Part shown: one piece after another, positions 61,898-64,000 of the stretch
How the letters are laid out: each line of letters starts with the position of its first letter
Numbering within the stretch: the stretch's first letter is position 1
The notes under the pieces: generated by a model
Seen by the model: the letters and a program-made list of their open reading frames with translations, nothing else
Told to the model about the DNA's origin: nothing
Database searches by the model: none
Program-made: the position numbers and the translations under genes
Origin: Candidatus Desulfofervidus auxilii
GTDB lineage: Bacteria; Desulfobacterota; Desulfofervidia; Desulfofervidales; Desulfofervidaceae
Assembly: GCA_030262725.1 (NCBI GenBank)
Contig: JAJSZS010000007.1
Coordinates: 47,476 to 111,475 of the forward strand
Direction: 5' to 3'
DNA length: 64,000 nucleotides

Positions 61898-62200
61898 TTA
61901 TATCGTATCTTTATAACCCCAGATGGTGAAGTAATAACATATGATGATTTGGCAACAGACTCTCCATGAAGGAGGCAATATGATTATGAAAACAGGCTGA
62001 TTAGACTACCTATCCAGATGGTTTGACAAATTCATTTGCATATAGCCTGATGGAATTGGCTACTTCAAAATCATTTTATTATGCCACACTTGTAGTTTCT
62101 TGTAGGACAAACAAGGATTTGGGAAGATTTTGCTTGACAAAATTTTTTATGTTATTTTATATTTTTAACAAAAATTTAAAATGAAAGTAGGAGGAAAGAA
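61898..62200 (+). other. Gene-free interval with protein-like fragments and a promoter
   Basis: A 303-nt interval without a complete gene. Directly after the HU stop and in its frame, 22 codons read like a protein end (YRIFITPDGEVITYDD, stop at about 61964). A second open stretch of roughly 60 codons ends near 62182 (contains YPDGLTNSFAYSLMELATSK). Both lack starts with ribosome sites and may be remnants of decayed genes, or chance. The last 70 nt hold the promoter of the hydrolase gene. Confidence 0.35.
62134..62163 (+). promoter_or_regulatory. Predicted sigma-70 promoter of the secreted hydrolase gene
   Basis: TTGACA (62134-62139), an 18-nt spacer and TATATT (62158-62163), with start near 62170 and the ribosome site AGGAGG just before ATG 62201. 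A strong consensus match. Confidence 0.6.
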
Positions 62201-63577
62201 ATGAAAAAGATTGCAATAGTACTTATATGTATTGTTTCTTTGGTCTTTGGTACTAAATTAGTTTGGGCTTCAAACGAAGCAACATGGGTTACAGATGCAG
62301 TTCAATTATCTGCACAGGAAACGGGAATTAATGTCAGTTTAATCTCATTTGACAGAAAACAATTGGTTGATGATATCTACAAATATACTTTGATATTGAA
62401 AGTGGGTTTTGGCGAATTTGACAAGATAGGTGTCTATAGGGTGATAAAAGAAAGAGCGCCATGGGTTCCGATTATAGCACCAAAAGCGGTGATGATGATT
62501 CATGGTGATGCAACAAACTTTGACAATTCCTTCTTGGGTAGCACAGTTTCTGATAAGGTATCTATATACCAATCCTTGGGCATCTTTCTGGCACAGAACA
62601 ATGTGGATGTCTGGGGAGTAGACCGTAGATGGACATTTGTACCAGATTACTACCCTGGGACAGAATATCCATACTGCTATATTGATGGCTGTGAATTTAT
62701 GAAAAACTGGAATACTGCGTTGCATGTTAATGACATTATGGTAGGCGTGAAAATTGCCAGAGTAGCGAGAGGTTTGACAGGCAGCGGTTTTGGCAAGCTG
62801 TTTATGTTGGGACACAGCAGGGGCGCTCAGTTTGCCTTAGCCTACGCTAACAGAGAGACGCAGATACCGGTGTTTTTGCGTGATTTGAAAGGAATCATCA
62901 TTCTGGATAAGGTCTATAAGTTTTCACCAGAGAATCAGAAGTTAAAAGATGCCGCTTATGAAAGGTACCTTGCATTAAAGAAAAAGTACGACTCAGGGAT
63001 ATATTACAGCGATGAGGGAGCAGTTATGAAGTATATGGCCTATTTGGCAGCTACGTTTCCGGATGACCAATCACCAATCATTCCAGAGCTTACAAACAAA
63101 CAAGCAGCTCTATTCGTCTTGTCCGCAACGTATGCCACATTTGAACCACTCGAGCCATATGTGCCATTCTACCACTATCTTGCTGGAGTATTTGATGAAT
63201 TCGGAATCCCACAAGGACTGCAGTTCACAAATACTGACTATGCCCTCGACATTGGTCTTGCAACACCGAGCTTCCAGAGTATTGCAGAAAATATCGATGG
63301 AGAAGCACTAATGTCTGATAAGGTTGAAGTGCCTTACGATGACCACTTAAGTGAGATAAATATTCCGGTCTTTTATGTGGGTGCAGCAGGCGGGTTTGGT
63401 GAATATGGCATATATACCGTAACACTCCTTGGAAGCACTGATAAGGAGACATTGGTTGTTCAGCTATATCCACCGGAAGATGTAGCACTGGATTATGGAC
63501 ATGTTGATCTTTTGTGGGCAGATAATGCAAAATCTCTTGTTTGGCAGCCAATATATGAGTGGATAAACACACATTAA
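62201..63577 (+). CDS. Secreted alpha/beta-hydrolase-like protein
   Basis: A 458-aa protein with a signal peptide (about 1-24, cleavage near VWAS). The alpha/beta-hydrolase fold is suggested by the oxyanion-type MMIHGD (98-103), the nucleophile elbow LGHSRGAQFALAYANR with S206, and a late DYGHVDLLWADNA that would supply the catalytic His. A large insert (about 245-340) could be a lid. The substrate is unknown; an ester or lipid is possible. Its base composition differs from the operons upstream: a 60-nt sample at 63121 is 48% G+C, against 35% at 9901. This hints at transfer. No secretion partners are adjacent. Confidence 0.75.
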   Translation: MKKIAIVLICIVSLVFGTKLVWASNEATWVTDAVQLSAQETGINVSLISFDRKQLVDDIYKYTLILKVGFGEFDKIGVYRVIKERAPWVPIIAPKAVMMIHGDATNFDNSFLGSTVSDKVSIYQSLGIFLAQNNVDVWGVDRRWTFVPDYYPGTEYPYCYIDGCEFMKNWNTALHVNDIMVGVKIARVARGLTGSGFGKLFMLGHSRGAQFALAYANRETQIPVFLRDLKGIIILDKVYKFSPENQKLKDAAYERYLALKKKYDSGIYYSDEGAVMKYMAYLAATFPDDQSPIIPELTNKQAALFVLSATYATFEPLEPYVPFYHYLAGVFDEFGIPQGLQFTNTDYALDIGLATPSFQSIAENIDGEALMSDKVEVPYDDHLSEINIPVFYVGAAGGFGEYGIYTVTLLGSTDKETLVVQLYPPEDVALDYGHVDLLWADNAKSLVWQPIYEWINTH

Positions 63578-63722
63578 AAAGAAATAAAGTAATCAATAAA
63601 GTAAGACTACCGGAACCAATTTCTGGAGGATTATTGCTTTCTTCATTTTAGTGGTGGAGAACCCTTTTTGAATTTCAATCTTTTGTTAAGAGCAGTAGAG
63701 GTTGCTCACAAACTAGTGGCTT
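63578..63722. other. Gene-free stretch before the DUF262 remnant
   Basis: No convincing gene, RNA or terminator is visible. It may contain the degraded 5' part of the DUF262 gene that follows, but no recognisable N-terminal motif was found. Confidence 0.3.
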
Positions 63723-63967
63723 TGATTTTCCTATGGGTAATATATTATTTTTAAAAAAGTGATGAGCATGAAGTGGTTGATGGACAACAAAGAGTAACCA
63801 CTTCTCTAATAACTTATCAAATCCATTATTGATAGACTCGAAGATTTCGGATACAAAAGAAAAGCAAATGAGTTAAAGGATAAATATATATAATTTTTCA
63901 AGAAAAAGATTTCACCAGAATTAAATTTAGACCACAGAAATATGATAGAAACTTTAGGGAGGAATAA
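63723..63967 (+). pseudogene. Frameshifted remnant of a DUF262 (GmrSD-type) protein
   Basis: Pieces of a DUF262 protein occur in order but in different frames. A stretch reading DFPMGNILFLKK near 63724-63759 resembles the strand before the signature. The signature EHEVVDGQQRVTTSLIT lies in the frame at 63761 (stop 63830-63832). The continuation IDRLEDFGYKRKANELKDKY lies in a +1 frame from 63828 (stop after 63887). KDFTRIKFRPQKYDRNFREE lies back in the first frame, ending at 63967. DUF262 domains are found in GmrSD-type restriction enzymes and other defence proteins. At least two frameshifts and internal stops mean the gene is inactive. Confidence 0.65.
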
Positions 63968-63970
63968 AAG

Positions 63971-64000
63971 ATGTCAAGTAGATTAATAGAAATATTTGAG
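63971..64000 (+). CDS. Start of a further gene (partial)
   Basis: ATG at 63971 with the strong ribosome site GGGAGGAA 9 nt upstream; ten codons (MSSRLIEIFE) are visible before the window ends. The sequence is too short to identify. Its position directly behind a DUF262 remnant suggests it may belong to the same defence-type locus; this is inference. Confidence 0.4.
   Translation, partial: MSSRLIEIFE

Noticed and set aside
62345..62815. Minus-strand open frame of 156 codons inside the hydrolase gene
   Set aside because: Cys/His-rich composition with no domain or ribosome site; the plus-strand gene has a signal peptide, promoter and catalytic motif.
60812..64000. Attachment-site repeat of the tRNA-Pro 3' end
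   Set aside because: No second copy of the T-arm/acceptor sequence was found before the window ends, so an integrated element cannot be claimed.
1..64000. CRISPR arrays, rRNA, complete insertion sequences
   Set aside because: No regularly spaced repeats, rRNA motifs, intact transposase genes or paired terminal inverted repeats were seen.

Overview
The window is AT-rich, gene-dense bacterial DNA. Three blocks suggest an autotrophic, flagellated, strictly anaerobic bacterium related to the thermophilic sulfate reducers (Desulfobacterota, for example Desulfofervidales- or Thermodesulfobacteria-like lineages). These are a flagellar supercluster, an ATP-citrate-lyase reductive TCA (rTCA) gene set with heterodisulfide-reductase-like (Hdr) and ferredoxin-dependent enzymes, and an AOR-type tungsten/molybdopterin oxidoreductase. 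The taxonomic placement is inference; no rRNA is present.

Region 1 (1-24197, + strand) is one flagellar operon: motE (3' end), motA, two motB-like genes, fliL, fliM, fliN, fliO, fliP, fliQ, fliR, flhB, flhA, flhF, flhG, fliA, a small unknown gene, flgB, flgC, fliK, flgD, flgE, flgF, flgG, a small unknown secreted protein, flgA, flgH, flgI, flgJ, flgM, flgK, flgL. Most genes overlap or lie within about 20 nt of each other. It meets a convergent NtrC-type sigma-54 activator gene (24194-25555).

Region 2 (25594-28044, + strand) holds a small PLDc_N-like membrane protein, an isochorismatase-family hydrolase and recN. Region 3 (28034-36597, - strand) is a compact run transcribed from AOR through a HAD phosphatase, aroQ, efp, rnr, ribE, a radical SAM protein, an M50/CBS protease and acylphosphatase.

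Region 4 (36598-60761, + strand) starts at a divergent regulatory interval with a 16-bp perfect palindrome. It is an uninterrupted gene string for the rTCA cycle: acn, aclB, aclA, a catalytically dead IS607-like serine recombinase domain, icd, mdh, fumarase alpha and beta, hdrC, hdrB, hdrA, a 2x[4Fe-4S] ferredoxin, korA, a fused korB-korC, a soluble FrdB-like/FrdA-like pair, sucC, sucD, two FeS-containing GltD-like flavoproteins and a Sir2 deacylase with the desuccinylase signature. Together these cover every step from oxaloacetate through malate, fumarate, succinate, succinyl-CoA, 2-oxoglutarate, isocitrate and citrate, and back to acetyl-CoA plus oxaloacetate. They also encode a plausible electron-supply module (HdrABC plus NAD(P)H-type flavoproteins).

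Region 5 (60771-64000) begins with tRNA-Pro(GGG) and is different in character: sparse genes (Uma2, HU, a secreted alpha/beta hydrolase of visibly higher GC), protein-like fragments without complete frames, a frameshifted DUF262 remnant and the first codons of a further gene. It looks like an accessory, decaying zone.

The best candidates for new biology are the dead recombinase locked into the rTCA operon, the membrane-anchor-free fumarate reductase beside HdrABC, and the MotB-like protein lacking the proton-channel aspartate.
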